From NCBI GenBank assembly GCA_934597175.1, contig CAKTQR010000026.1, positions 1 to 31,933 of the forward strand: a stretch of DNA of 31,933 bases. The letters are read 5' to 3'. Positions 22,747-29,697 of this stretch are shown in pieces. This DNA comes from an uncultured Oscillospiraceae bacterium. Lineage in GTDB: Bacteria > Bacillota > Clostridia > Oscillospirales > Oscillospiraceae. The translations under genes and the position numbers were made by a program. The first letter of the stretch is position 1. Each line of letters opens with the position of its first letter. The notes below the pieces were generated by a model. It did no database searches, was not told the DNA's origin, and was given only the letters and a program-made list of their open reading frames with translations.

Positions 22747-23625
22747 TCATGCGGTTTTCGTTTTGAGATTCAAAAGGACTATCGCCGAGAGGACGAGCAG
22801 TATGCCGACGGCGCTCATCACGGTCAGCGCCTCGTGATAGATGAATATGCCGCACAGCGTCGCAACGACGGGCTCTATTGATGCCATGATCGAGGCTTTG
22901 CCGTTTTCCAGTCCGGTCAAGCCGTAGGTGTAGCACAGATACGGCAGGAAGCAGGTCACAAGCCCTGTTGCGGCGGCAAACAGGAAATTCGGCACTGTCG
23001 AGGTGATGGTGGGGATAAACTCAACTCCGCCGACAACGATTGCGCCAAGCCCGGCAAGCAGGCAGGTATAAAAATTAATTGTAAAGGTCGAGTAGCCACG
23101 GTTGATGGCAAAGCGGCTGAATATGCTGAACAGCGCATAGCAGATGCCCGAGCCGAGGCCGAACAGGATACCGGTCGTGCTTATCTTGCTGCCCGTGCCG
23201 ATGCCGGAGACGAGACAGCAGCCTGCGAATGCGATGAGCATCGCAGCAAGCTTTCTCGCCGTTATCTTTTCCTTAAACAAAAGCGCCGAGAACAGGATGA
23301 CAAAGCACGGTGCGGTGTAGAGCAAAATTGCGGCGTTTGAAAGGCTCATATAGTCCATGGCCTTGAAGTAGCACAGGCTGAACAGCAGAAGCGACACTAT
23401 GCCGCTGCCGAAAAAGCACCATGCGTCACGCAGCTTCACCTTGAACGCCTTACGGTCGGTAATGAGTATCGCTATAGCGAACATCGCAGCCGCAAAAAGT
23501 CCTCTGACGGCTATGCAGTTTGAAGCCGACAGCCCCATGGTGTCGAGCGTTCTGCGGAAAAAGCCCATGAAGCCCCACAGCGTTCCCGCTCCCAATACAG
23601 CGGCGATATATTTATTCTTTCCCAT
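22747..23625 (-). CDS. EamA/DMT-family permease (292 aa, 10 TM)
   Basis: Two five-helix EamA repeats: the first begins VLGAGTLWGFMGFFRRTL, and each repeat ends with the conserved turn (LSNAAILLYTAPCFVILFSA; NGKASIMASIEPVVATLCG). A drug/metabolite transporter of unknown substrate. The ATG at 23625 is chosen over one seven codons upstream because it forms a TAATG overlap with the DUF554 stop and has GGGAGG at good spacing. It is thus translationally coupled to the DUF554 gene. Confidence 0.87.
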   Translation of the reverse strand: MGKNKYIAAVLGAGTLWGFMGFFRRTLDTMGLSASNCIAVRGLFAAAMFAIAILITDRKAFKVKLRDAWCFFGSGIVSLLLFSLCYFKAMDYMSLSNAAILLYTAPCFVILFSALLFKEKITARKLAAMLIAFAGCCLVSGIGTGSKISTTGILFGLGSGICYALFSIFSRFAINRGYSTFTINFYTCLLAGLGAIVVGGVEFIPTITSTVPNFLFAAATGLVTCFLPYLCYTYGLTGLENGKASIMASIEPVVATLCGIFIYHEALTVMSAVGILLVLSAIVLLNLKTKTA

Positions 23626-24335
23626 TAAAACAAGCCTCCCAGCCATGCCGAAAACGGCATGTAGATTATCGGGATGACAAGTGCCGGGACGAGGTTTGAT
23701 ACATTGATCTTGCGGTCGGTGATGCCGGTCATGTTGATGCCCATGCCGATGAACACAACGCCGCCGACGGCCGACAGTTCGGTTATGACCTCAGCGCCGA
23801 GGACCGGCGATACAACGCCCGCAAGCAGGGTCAGAAGCCCCTCCCAAATGAGCACCGGCACGAGCGAGAACACAACGCCAACGCCCATGGCAGAGGCCAT
23901 CGTCACGGCAACGATCGTGTCGATGACGGTTTTGGTTAGAAGAATACCGTAATTATTATTAATGCCCGCTTCGATAGAGCCGAGGATGGCCATAGCGCCG
24001 GTCGTAAACAGCACCGAGGCCGTGATGAGTCCCTCGGAAAACTGTCCGTCGGCAAACTTTTTGCCCTTGAACAGGTCCATTATCTTATCGCCGACCCCGT
24101 CGAGGAAGCGATCTATGTGCAAAAGCTCGCCTATAATTGCGCCGAGCGCCATGCTCACGACAACACACAGCGTGTTGTTCGAGCCCACTGCACCCTGAAC
24201 GCCCAGACCGACGATGACAAGTCCCATTGCCGCCATGAGCGTATTTGTAAATCTGTCGCTTATCTTGCCCCGAAACAGCGCTCCGAGAGTTCCGCCCATC
24301 GCAATTCCGATAGCATTTATAATTGCGGCGATCAT
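23625..24335 (-). CDS. DUF554 family membrane protein (YdfK-like)
   Basis: 236 aa, about six or seven hydrophobic segments with glycine-rich helices. It starts MIAAIINAIGIAMGGTLGAL and has the family-typical GIGELLHID-like IGELLHIDRFLDGVGDKI, AILGSIEAGINNNYGILLTK and VGGVVFIGMGINMTGI stretches. The function of DUF554 proteins is not established. The ATG at 24335 has AAGGGGGAT; an upstream TTG at 24395 falls on the -35 of the promoter and is rejected. It is the first gene of a two-gene operon with the EamA permease. Confidence 0.88.
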   Translation of the reverse strand: MIAAIINAIGIAMGGTLGALFRGKISDRFTNTLMAAMGLVIVGLGVQGAVGSNNTLCVVVSMALGAIIGELLHIDRFLDGVGDKIMDLFKGKKFADGQFSEGLITASVLFTTGAMAILGSIEAGINNNYGILLTKTVIDTIVAVTMASAMGVGVVFSLVPVLIWEGLLTLLAGVVSPVLGAEVITELSAVGGVVFIGMGINMTGITDRKINVSNLVPALVIPIIYMPFSAWLGGLF

Positions 24336-24366
24336 TTGACTATCCCCCTTGCAAAGCAATGTGACT

Positions 24367-24395
24367 ATAATAAAATTCGTGACTAGAAAAGTCAA
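24367..24395 (-). promoter_or_regulatory. Promoter of the DUF554-EamA operon
   Basis: -35 TTGACT (24390-24395) and -10 TATTAT (24367-24372) on the minus strand, spacing 17, 31 bases before the ATG. Confidence 0.68.
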
Positions 24396-24426
24396 TTGTT
24401 CGCTTTAAATAAACTTTTATCCCGCA

Positions 24427-24456
24427 TTGACAAAAAATTATAGATTGTGCTATTAT
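24427..24456 (+). promoter_or_regulatory. Promoter of the small lipoprotein gene
   Basis: Perfect -35 TTGACA (24427-24432), 18-base spacer and -10 TATTAT (24451-24456), 28 bases before the ATG. Confidence 0.65.
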
Positions 24457-24484
24457 GGGTTACCGAAGTGTCGGAGGTTTTGCC

Positions 24485-24943
24485 ATGAAAAAGCTTTGTG
24501 CCATTTTGATATGCCTCGTGCTCGTTCTTTCCGGCTGCGGAAAGGGCGATTATAAGGGATATGTAAGCGACCTCTGCGCCGTTGACATTTCCGCAAGCAC
24601 GGTCGTTTCCTCGCAAGACAGCCACGGCGGCTTTAACGGCGACGGCGTGCTGGCAGTCACCTTTGACTGCACGAATGTCTCCGACTCTGCACTCAACGGC
24701 ATGCGGAGCTGGCCCTTGTTTCCCTTGACGGAGAATTTGCGGCATGTGGTCTACGGCGGCTTTAACGACGAAATTGACATCCCCGAGATAGCAAACGGCT
24801 GCTACTTCTTCCACGACCGGCACTCGGAGGCAGTCGACCCCACGGATGACAGCAAGCTCTTTGACAGGTATTCGTATAATTTTTCGCTGCTTTTGTTTGA
24901 CTTTGACACGAACATGATGTATCTTATCGAGGTAGATACCTAA
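24485..24943 (+). CDS. Putative lipoprotein (152 aa), function unknown
   Basis: The N-terminus MKKLCAILICLVLVLSGCGK is a lipoprotein signal with lipobox LSGC; cleavage before the cysteine at 18 would anchor it to the outer face of the membrane. The mature part is small and rich in Asp and Gly, with a repeated pattern around GGFNGDGVLAVTF and GGFNDEIDIPE, and no recognised domain. The ATG at 24485 has GGAGG; an in-frame ATG ten codons upstream overlaps the -10 region and is rejected. It stands alone before tRNA-Leu, and no terminator is seen between them. Confidence 0.7.
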   Translation: MKKLCAILICLVLVLSGCGKGDYKGYVSDLCAVDISASTVVSSQDSHGGFNGDGVLAVTFDCTNVSDSALNGMRSWPLFPLTENLRHVVYGGFNDEIDIPEIANGCYFFHDRHSEAVDPTDDSKLFDRYSYNFSLLLFDFDTNMMYLIEVDT

Positions 24944-24964
24944 TTTGGATTTTATTGAATATCG

Positions 24965-25049
24965 GCGGGTATGATGGAATTGGCAGACATGCGAGATTTA
25001 GGTTCTCGTGCTGAGAGGCGTGCAGGTTCGACCCCTGTTACCCGCACCA
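24965..25049 (+). tRNA. tRNA-Leu (anticodon UAG)
   Basis: The acceptor stem GCGGGTA pairs with TACCCGC, followed by discriminator A and an encoded CCA. The anticodon arm CGAGA-TTTAGGT-TCTCG presents TAG at 24999-25001. A long variable arm (TGCTGAGAGGCGTGC region) is typical of class II leucine tRNAs, and GGTTCGA forms the T loop. Confidence 0.97.
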
Positions 25050-25085
25050 AAAATCGGCAGGCATTATAAAATGCTTGCCGATTTT
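25050..25085. terminator. Bidirectional terminator after tRNA-Leu
   Basis: A 16-bp stem AAAATCGGCAGGCATT / AATGCTTGCCGATTTT with one G-T pair and a 4-base loop. It also ends the convergent minus-strand gene at 25088. Confidence 0.88.
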
Positions 25086-25087
25086 CT

Positions 25088-25795
25088 TTATTCGTTTTGC
25101 ATGTTCTTTTTCCCGTAGATCGCAGCCGCTATGCACCATATGACTATCGATGTGTTGGTGCTGCTTTGGCTCATGACGGACATCCATGTTGCGGCGGGAA
25201 CTTGCATGGCCTGCGCAATGTCGGGGATAACGACGAGCAGGATGTTCCATGTGACGGGATGAAGTGCGAGCATCCGGCGTGGATAGCGGGTCTTGCCGGT
25301 AAGCAGCAGCACAAAGTGGATGCCGAAAACGAGCACCATCGGGATATACATGGGCAGCAGCGCAGAGAGCATATCTTCCTGATAGGCGGTGACCGCCGTG
25401 ACGGCAGCCTCCGCTCCGATGCGAGGACCGAGGTATGCGGTAAGCCACGCTAATGTCGCCGACCAAAGGTGGATAGCCAGCGCTACCACGACGGTGAATA
25501 TCCCGCTCAGGTACTGAACTGTCTTTGTTTTCTTATACCTTGCGTCGATGTCCGAATTTAGCGCTTTCACCATGAAATAGTACAAAAATGCGCCGACAGC
25601 ACCCAGTCCTACGATGAGAACGGGTCTCCACAGGTCGTATGCGCCGGACAGATAATAGGCTCTGTCGAACATTCCCGTGTCCGTCGCTTCGATGGGGATG
25701 CACCCTAAAAGCCAGTCACCGACCGCCATGAGCACGCCCCCGACAGCACCGAGAATGTACCATCGGATAAAGCTTTTGTTTTCTTCAGTCTTCAT
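25088..25795 (-). CDS. DUF6796-like multi-pass membrane protein (235 aa)
   Basis: About six hydrophobic segments, starting after MKTEENKSFIRWYILGAVGG; conserved-looking GDWLLGCIP and SGAYDLWRPVL near the N-terminus match uncharacterised membrane proteins of the DUF6796 type. The ATG at 25795 has GGAGATG at proper distance. An alternative ATG at 25819 overlaps the upstream stop (ATGA) but lacks a ribosome site. It follows the chimeric ABC/hydrolase ORF, so it is in that operon. Function unknown; family assignment is moderate. Confidence 0.6.
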   Translation of the reverse strand: MKTEENKSFIRWYILGAVGGVLMAVGDWLLGCIPIEATDTGMFDRAYYLSGAYDLWRPVLIVGLGAVGAFLYYFMVKALNSDIDARYKKTKTVQYLSGIFTVVVALAIHLWSATLAWLTAYLGPRIGAEAAVTAVTAYQEDMLSALLPMYIPMVLVFGIHFVLLLTGKTRYPRRMLALHPVTWNILLVVIPDIAQAMQVPAATWMSVMSQSSTNTSIVIWCIAAAIYGKKNMQNE

Positions 25796-25815
25796 TACAT
25801 CTCCAAGGGTCGGAC

Positions 25816-26658
25816 TCATTTTTTGCCCAAAAACTCACGGATGGTGCGGATATACTCGTCGGCTTTGAGCAGGGTCGAAAGGTGGCCGCCGGAAACATAG
25901 GCTATCTGCGGGTCGTGCATGAGCTTTACGAGATCTGCCTGCATTTTTTCGGAGAAAAAGTCCTGATCGGGCAGGATGAGCAGTATCTTTCCGGCAAGGT
26001 CCGCAAAATCACCCGCAGTCACTGGCGTTTGATTCATGAAGTCTGCAAGCAGGCCGGAGATGTGCACATCCTTTTCCTGCTTGTAATCCTTAAAGATGCG
26101 CTTTCCGGTCATGGGCGACATGATGACAAAGCCGAGGACAACGGGCACGAGGCTCAGGATACCGAGCCGCCAGTCAAACACGAACAGCATGACGATAAGC
26201 CCCAGGGGCGTTGCTATAGCACCTGCCTTATCGGGCAGCTGATGGGCAAGGAATGTCTCGGTCGCACCGGTGCTGTCGCTAATTATCTTGCGCAGCTTGC
26301 CGCTGCCGAAGCTGTCGACAAAGCCAAGGAGCAGCTTGGCGATATGCTCCGTTACCGCAAGGCGAAGATTGGTCGCCACACGGAACGCCGAAAGGTGCGA
26401 GCACATGAGTGCTCCGATGTAGATGAGAAACGCCGCTATCGCAAACACGACGGCCATCACGCCGTAGTGGACGATATTCGTCGCTTCCGAATAGTTCGGG
26501 GCAACGGCAAGCACATCTCTGATTATCATCCATATGTACACAAACGGTACGAGCGAAACAAGTGCGCTTACGGCTGACAGCACCCACGAGGTGTAGGTCA
26601 GAATTTTGTGCTTTCCTGCGTAGCCCATCAATCTTGAAAGATCAGATTGCTTTTTCAA
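25816..26658 (-). CDS. Chimeric ORF: ABC-exporter transmembrane domain fused to alpha/beta-hydrolase C-terminus
   Basis: 280 aa. Residues 1 to about 190 look like the first two thirds of an ABC exporter membrane domain (LSRLMGYAGKHKILTYTSWV, DSFGSGKLRKIISDSTGATE, then MTGKRIFKDYKQ). The expected rest, including an ATP-binding domain with Walker motifs, is missing. From about 205 the protein reads like the end of an alpha/beta hydrolase: PVTAGDFADLAGKILLILPDQD, with the catalytic-type His259 in YVSGGHLSTLL. An internal deletion joining two neighbouring genes in frame is the simplest reading, with the junction near 26043-26088. The start is TTG at 26658 behind GGGAGG. The product is probably non-functional as either parent. 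Confidence 0.75.
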   Translation of the reverse strand: MKKQSDLSRLMGYAGKHKILTYTSWVLSAVSALVSLVPFVYIWMIIRDVLAVAPNYSEATNIVHYGVMAVVFAIAAFLIYIGALMCSHLSAFRVATNLRLAVTEHIAKLLLGFVDSFGSGKLRKIISDSTGATETFLAHQLPDKAGAIATPLGLIVMLFVFDWRLGILSLVPVVLGFVIMSPMTGKRIFKDYKQEKDVHISGLLADFMNQTPVTAGDFADLAGKILLILPDQDFFSEKMQADLVKLMHDPQIAYVSGGHLSTLLKADEYIRTIREFLGKK

Positions 26659-26693
26659 AGAAAAACCTCCCTATTGATTCTATCTCCCACGCA

Positions 26694-26711
26694 GGTTATC
26701 GTTCGCTAACC
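26694..26711. promoter_or_regulatory. Putative TetR operator, site 2
   Basis: GGTTATCG-TT-CGCTAACC, a palindrome with one mismatch, 36 bases before the TTG start of the chimeric ORF. It is the same core as the perfect site at 28897-28922. Confidence 0.6.
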
Positions 26712-26725
26712 CATGGACTAAAAAC

Positions 26726-26746
26726 TATGAGGCGTATAGCCTCATA
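26726..26746 (-). terminator. Terminator of the first ATC-hydrolase-like gene
   Basis: Stem TATGAGGC / GCCTCATA with a 5-base loop; on the minus strand it is followed by GTTTTTAG. It directly follows the stop at 26748. Confidence 0.75.
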
Positions 26747-26747
26747 A

Positions 26748-27383
26748 TTATTCAGCTTTTTTCTTGTATCCGCAGTCGCAGTACGGTCCGCCGGAGGCGA
26801 GGGTGTGCTCACGGACAAAGTCCGCCATCTCCCCTGCCTGCGCCATCGTGTAGTCAAGGCGGCACATTGCAGGCGTGAGGTCATAAAGCCCCAGCTTTTT
26901 CATAAGTACGCATATGCCGCATTTATAAAAGCGTGCCTCATAGCCGCTGCCGTCGGGGTACTCAAAATAGTCCATATTCCACGAATACGGGTTGCGGTCG
27001 GCAGCCTTGAGCGCAGCCGTTTGCTTCATGCCGTCAATGTCGCTCTGGCTGAACTTTTTCTTGCCGGACTTGCGGCAAAACCACTTCATTGGCTTTGTCA
27101 TCATCGCCTTGGCGTAGTAGTCCGTCAGGCGCTCAACATCCGGACGCTCGGGCATGGAAAGGATAAGTGCACCGAGCATTGCAGTGTTCACGATGTTCAT
27201 TTTAAAGCGGTCGGCCTTTTCAAACTCCGGCAGCTCGGCAATTATCTGCTTGTACCTGGGCTTTGCCTTTGCGGTTATCTGCTTTGCGGTCTTGGCATCG
27301 TAGCCGAAAATTTCCGTCAGCTTTCTGCGGAATGAGCCTGCGAACAAAAGCCACATGCCCATAGGCATACCAAAGTATTTCAT
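26748..27383 (-). CDS. L-2-amino-thiazoline-4-carboxylate hydrolase family protein (211 aa)
   Basis: The C-terminal half has the ATC-hydrolase family (PF14196) pattern: EARFYKCGICVLMKKLGLYD, then TPAMCRLDYTMAQ and a late cysteine-rich GGPYCDCGYKKK. The named member cleaves an intermediate of bacterial L-cysteine synthesis from thiazolines, but most relatives are uncharacterised. The N-terminus MKYFGMPMGMWLLFAGSF is hydrophobic and may associate with the membrane. The ATG at 27383 has AAGGGGGAT. It is the third gene after the regulator: a paralogue (28182-28883) and a ZIP transporter precede it. The physiological substrate is unknown. Confidence 0.75.
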   Translation of the reverse strand: MKYFGMPMGMWLLFAGSFRRKLTEIFGYDAKTAKQITAKAKPRYKQIIAELPEFEKADRFKMNIVNTAMLGALILSMPERPDVERLTDYYAKAMMTKPMKWFCRKSGKKKFSQSDIDGMKQTAALKAADRNPYSWNMDYFEYPDGSGYEARFYKCGICVLMKKLGLYDLTPAMCRLDYTMAQAGEMADFVREHTLASGGPYCDCGYKKKAE

Positions 27384-27402
27384 AAAATATCCCCCTTAGA
27401 TA

Positions 27403-28185
27403 TTATCCCAATGCAACATCAAGCGCCATCATGACGCTGAAGCCCACGGCGAAAAACACCGTGCCTATATTCGAGTGCCGCCCCTGCGACATTTCGGGTA
27501 TGAGCTGCTCAATGACGACATAGAACATCGCTCCGGCGGCAAAGCTCAGAAGATACGGCAGAGCCGGGATTATAAGCTGCGACGCCAGTATCGTCAGCAC
27601 GGCGGCTATCGGCTCAACGACACCGGAGAGCACGCCGCCGCCAAAGGCTTTGAGCTTGCCCTCGCCCTCGGCCCGCAGCGGCATGGAGATTATCGCACCC
27701 TCGGGAAAGTTCTGTATCGCAATGCCGAGTGAGAGCGCAAGTGCGCTTGCCGCCGTTATCTCCATGCTGCCGGACAGATACCCTGCATACATCACGCCGA
27801 CCGCCATGCCCTCCGGGATGTTGTGCAGCGTTACGGCGAGCACCATCATCGTCGTGCGCCTGAGCTTGCTGCTCGGGCCTTCGGTCTGCCCGCTTTTGGC
27901 GTGCAGGTGCGGTATCGTGTGATCGAGCAGGAGCAGGAACAAAACGCCCAGCCAGAAGCCCACAAACGCAGGCACGAATGACAGCGCACCGAGTCCCGCC
28001 GACCGGTCTATCGCCGGTATGAGCAGACTCCACACGGAGGCGGCGACCATGACGCCCGCCGCAAAGCCGGTGAGCGCACGCTCAACGCCGTCGCTTAGTG
28101 CGTTTTTCATGAAGAAAACGCAGGCTGCGCCGAGCGTCGTGCCGAGAAACGGTATGAGTATTCCTATCGCTGCTGCCTTAGTCAT
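27403..28185 (-). CDS. ZIP-family metal transporter (GufA-like)
   Basis: 260 aa, eight predicted helices. The ZIP metal-site helices are TLHNIPEGMAVGV (HNIPEG at 121-126) and IQNFPEGAIISMP (NFPEG at 159-163), with a further glutamate in VVEP and a histidine loop DHTIPHLHAK (88-97). It takes up zinc, iron or manganese, or exchanges them, across the cytoplasmic membrane. The ATG at 28185 overlaps the stop of the ATC-hydrolase gene as ATGA. Its operon position suggests that the neighbouring cysteine-rich proteins handle or need metal; this is an inference. Confidence 0.92.
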   Translation of the reverse strand: MTKAAAIGILIPFLGTTLGAACVFFMKNALSDGVERALTGFAAGVMVAASVWSLLIPAIDRSAGLGALSFVPAFVGFWLGVLFLLLLDHTIPHLHAKSGQTEGPSSKLRRTTMMVLAVTLHNIPEGMAVGVMYAGYLSGSMEITAASALALSLGIAIQNFPEGAIISMPLRAEGEGKLKAFGGGVLSGVVEPIAAVLTILASQLIIPALPYLLSFAAGAMFYVVIEQLIPEMSQGRHSNIGTVFFAVGFSVMMALDVALG

Positions 28186-28883
28186 TTGTTGCGCCTGTAC
28201 CCCGCCTCGTCCCGATACTCGGGGTGCTCTGCGATATACGGATCTCTGTCGCCGCAGATGGTGTAGTCACACTTGCAGCCGTTGGCGCAGGTGGTCGTTC
28301 TTATAAGCTTTGCGTGGATGAGCTCCATCGCCTCGTAATCGGGGTTGCACAGTGCGGGCATGACCTCCAAAAGGTCGTGCCGCTTTGCAAATTCGGCTGC
28401 CGGGCACTCGGTAAACTCATAATATATCGGCTTATCGGGGTCAAAGGGTGCGACATTCATTTTATAGTCGCCCCACTTGTCACACTTAAGCTTGGCGTTT
28501 TGAAACGCCTTGTGCATGAGCCTTTTAAAAAGCGGCTTGTTGCAGTCAACAAAGCTCAGCTTGCGAAACGCACCGAGCATCAAGTTGCCCTCCATCTGCT
28601 CTATCTCCTCCAGGCTCGTGACCTCACGGCACACGACATAGTACGCCAAGAGGGCAATGCAATCGTATGTACCGCCCTTGCCGTTGTGGAAATTATCCTT
28701 GCCGCCGAGGTCTGTGCGCCAGTCGGAGAGAAACTCGACATATTTAAGCTGAAACCGCTCCCACACCGCTTCACGCTCACTTTCGGGATAGTGCAGCGCT
28801 ATCTTCCCTTGTATCTCGTTTTTACACTGCTTTGAGTACAGCACATGACATGTTCTGTCAATTTTAAGTTCGTTATCGTTCAT
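28182..28883 (-). CDS. L-2-amino-thiazoline-4-carboxylate hydrolase family protein (233 aa)
   Basis: Longer paralogue of the 26748-27383 product. The family core is IYYEFTECPAAEFAKRHD, followed by MPALCNPDYEAMELIHAKLI and the cysteine cluster TTTCANGCKCDYTICGD. The ATG at 28883 has GGGAG; a start at 28931 would read through the operator palindrome and is rejected. It is the first gene after the perfect operator at 28897-28922 and overlaps the ZIP gene by 4 bases. The four-cysteine stretch could bind metal, which would fit the ZIP partner, but no experiment on a close relative is known to me. Confidence 0.78.
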   Translation of the reverse strand: MNDNELKIDRTCHVLYSKQCKNEIQGKIALHYPESEREAVWERFQLKYVEFLSDWRTDLGGKDNFHNGKGGTYDCIALLAYYVVCREVTSLEEIEQMEGNLMLGAFRKLSFVDCNKPLFKRLMHKAFQNAKLKCDKWGDYKMNVAPFDPDKPIYYEFTECPAAEFAKRHDLLEVMPALCNPDYEAMELIHAKLIRTTTCANGCKCDYTICGDRDPYIAEHPEYRDEAGYRRNK

Positions 28884-28896
28884 GAATTTCTCCCGG

Positions 28897-28922
28897 TTTA
28901 GGTTAGCGTTCGCTAACCTAAA
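28897..28922. promoter_or_regulatory. Putative TetR operator, site 1 (perfect 26-bp palindrome)
   Basis: TTTAGGTTAGCG-TT-CGCTAACCTAAA, 12-bp arms, placed between tetR and the ATC-hydrolase gene. No T tract follows, so it is not a terminator. Its core recurs at 26694-26711. Confidence 0.65.
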
Positions 28923-28933
28923 CGCCCGCAAAA

Positions 28934-28951
28934 GGCCGCCCGAAGGCAGCC
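28934..28951 (-). terminator. Weak terminator after the tetR-type gene
   Basis: Minus-strand GGCTGCC-TTCG-GGCGGCC, a 7-bp stem with one G-T pair and a stable TTCG loop, followed by TTTTG. Leaky termination is possible. Confidence 0.5.
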
Positions 28952-28956
28952 GTATT

Positions 28957-29535
28957 TTACTTGAATAGCTCGGTCATTGCACCGTGGATGAGGATACGCA
29001 GCACCTCGGGGTATCTGCCGCCTATCTCGTTTTGGTGCGAAACGGTAAGGATGAGTCCACGCACGGTTGCGGCGGCAAGCTCCATGCCGCTGCTCGGCTC
29101 AAGCCCGTGCTTTTCCAAAAGCTCACGGATATGCGTCTCGTCATCGTGATAATGCTCGGTCTTAACCTCCTCGGGCAGCCTGCGCATTATCGCCTCGGCA
29201 TCGTTTTCGATAAAGCTCATCGCCCCGGTGTCGGAAAGGCGCTTGCACACGCACAAAACAGCCTCGGACGCACGCTCGGCAGGGGTAAGCTCAGTATTTT
29301 CGCTCAGGCACTCGTCGGCAACGCCGTAAAGCTCGGTGTGGACACTTTCCAGCGCCGTGAAAAACAGCAGCTCCTTCGACTCGAAGAACTTATAAAACGA
29401 GCCCTTTGATATGCCGACAGCCTGCGTCAGCTGCTCAACAGAGGTCTTGCGCATACCCAGCGTAAAGGCGCATTTGCGAGCTTCCTCGAGCAAAGCCTCA
29501 CGAAGCTTTTGAGTTTCATAATCCGAAAACGCCAA
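28957..29535 (-). CDS. TetR/AcrR-family transcriptional regulator (192 aa)
   Basis: The N-terminal helix-turn-helix is ARKCAFTLGMRKTSVEQLTQ followed by AVGISKGSFYKFFESKELLF, the typical TetR recognition pattern. The C-terminal ligand-binding domain is unclassified. The chosen start is TTG at 29535 (LAFSDYETQ) with GGAGG 6 bases upstream; a longer frame from 29727 covers the promoter and is rejected. It heads the accessory cluster and probably represses itself through the repeat at 29553-29580 and the two downstream units through the shared palindromes. Confidence 0.88.
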   Translation of the reverse strand: MAFSDYETQKLREALLEEARKCAFTLGMRKTSVEQLTQAVGISKGSFYKFFESKELLFFTALESVHTELYGVADECLSENTELTPAERASEAVLCVCKRLSDTGAMSFIENDAEAIMRRLPEEVKTEHYHDDETHIRELLEKHGLEPSSGMELAAATVRGLILTVSHQNEIGGRYPEVLRILIHGAMTELFK

Positions 29536-29552
29536 GTTGCACCTCCGATAAA

Positions 29553-29580
29553 TATGACCAAAATAGTTCATCCGGTCATA
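29553..29580. promoter_or_regulatory. Inverted repeat at the tetR-type transcription start
   Basis: TATGACC-N14-GGTCATA, directly downstream of and touching the -10 of the tetR promoter, a position suited to autorepression. Its sequence differs from the GGTTAGCG sites. Confidence 0.45.
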
Positions 29581-29608
29581 ATATAGCACAGCCGAACACC
29601 AATTGCAA
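29580..29608 (-). promoter_or_regulatory. Promoter of the tetR-type gene
   Basis: -35 TTGCAA (29603-29608), -10 TATATT (29580-29585), 17-base spacing, minus strand. Confidence 0.6.
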
Positions 29609-29617
29609 GTGCTTTGC

Positions 29618-29646
29618 TTGACTATTTTAAAAAAAACAGGTAGACT
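29618..29646 (+). promoter_or_regulatory. malQ promoter
   Basis: -35 TTGACT (29618-29623), 17-base A-rich spacer, -10 TAGACT (29641-29646), back to back with the tetR promoter. Confidence 0.5.
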
Positions 29647-29697
29647 ATGTGTGCGCATATTGCGCTTTTTTGTTATTTGAGTTGATGGGAGTTTACC

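Noticed and set aside
24464..24474. The 11-mer CGAAGTGTCGG shared with 31879-31889 as a possible repeat
   Set aside because: The match does not extend beyond 11 bases and the contexts differ, so chance is likely.
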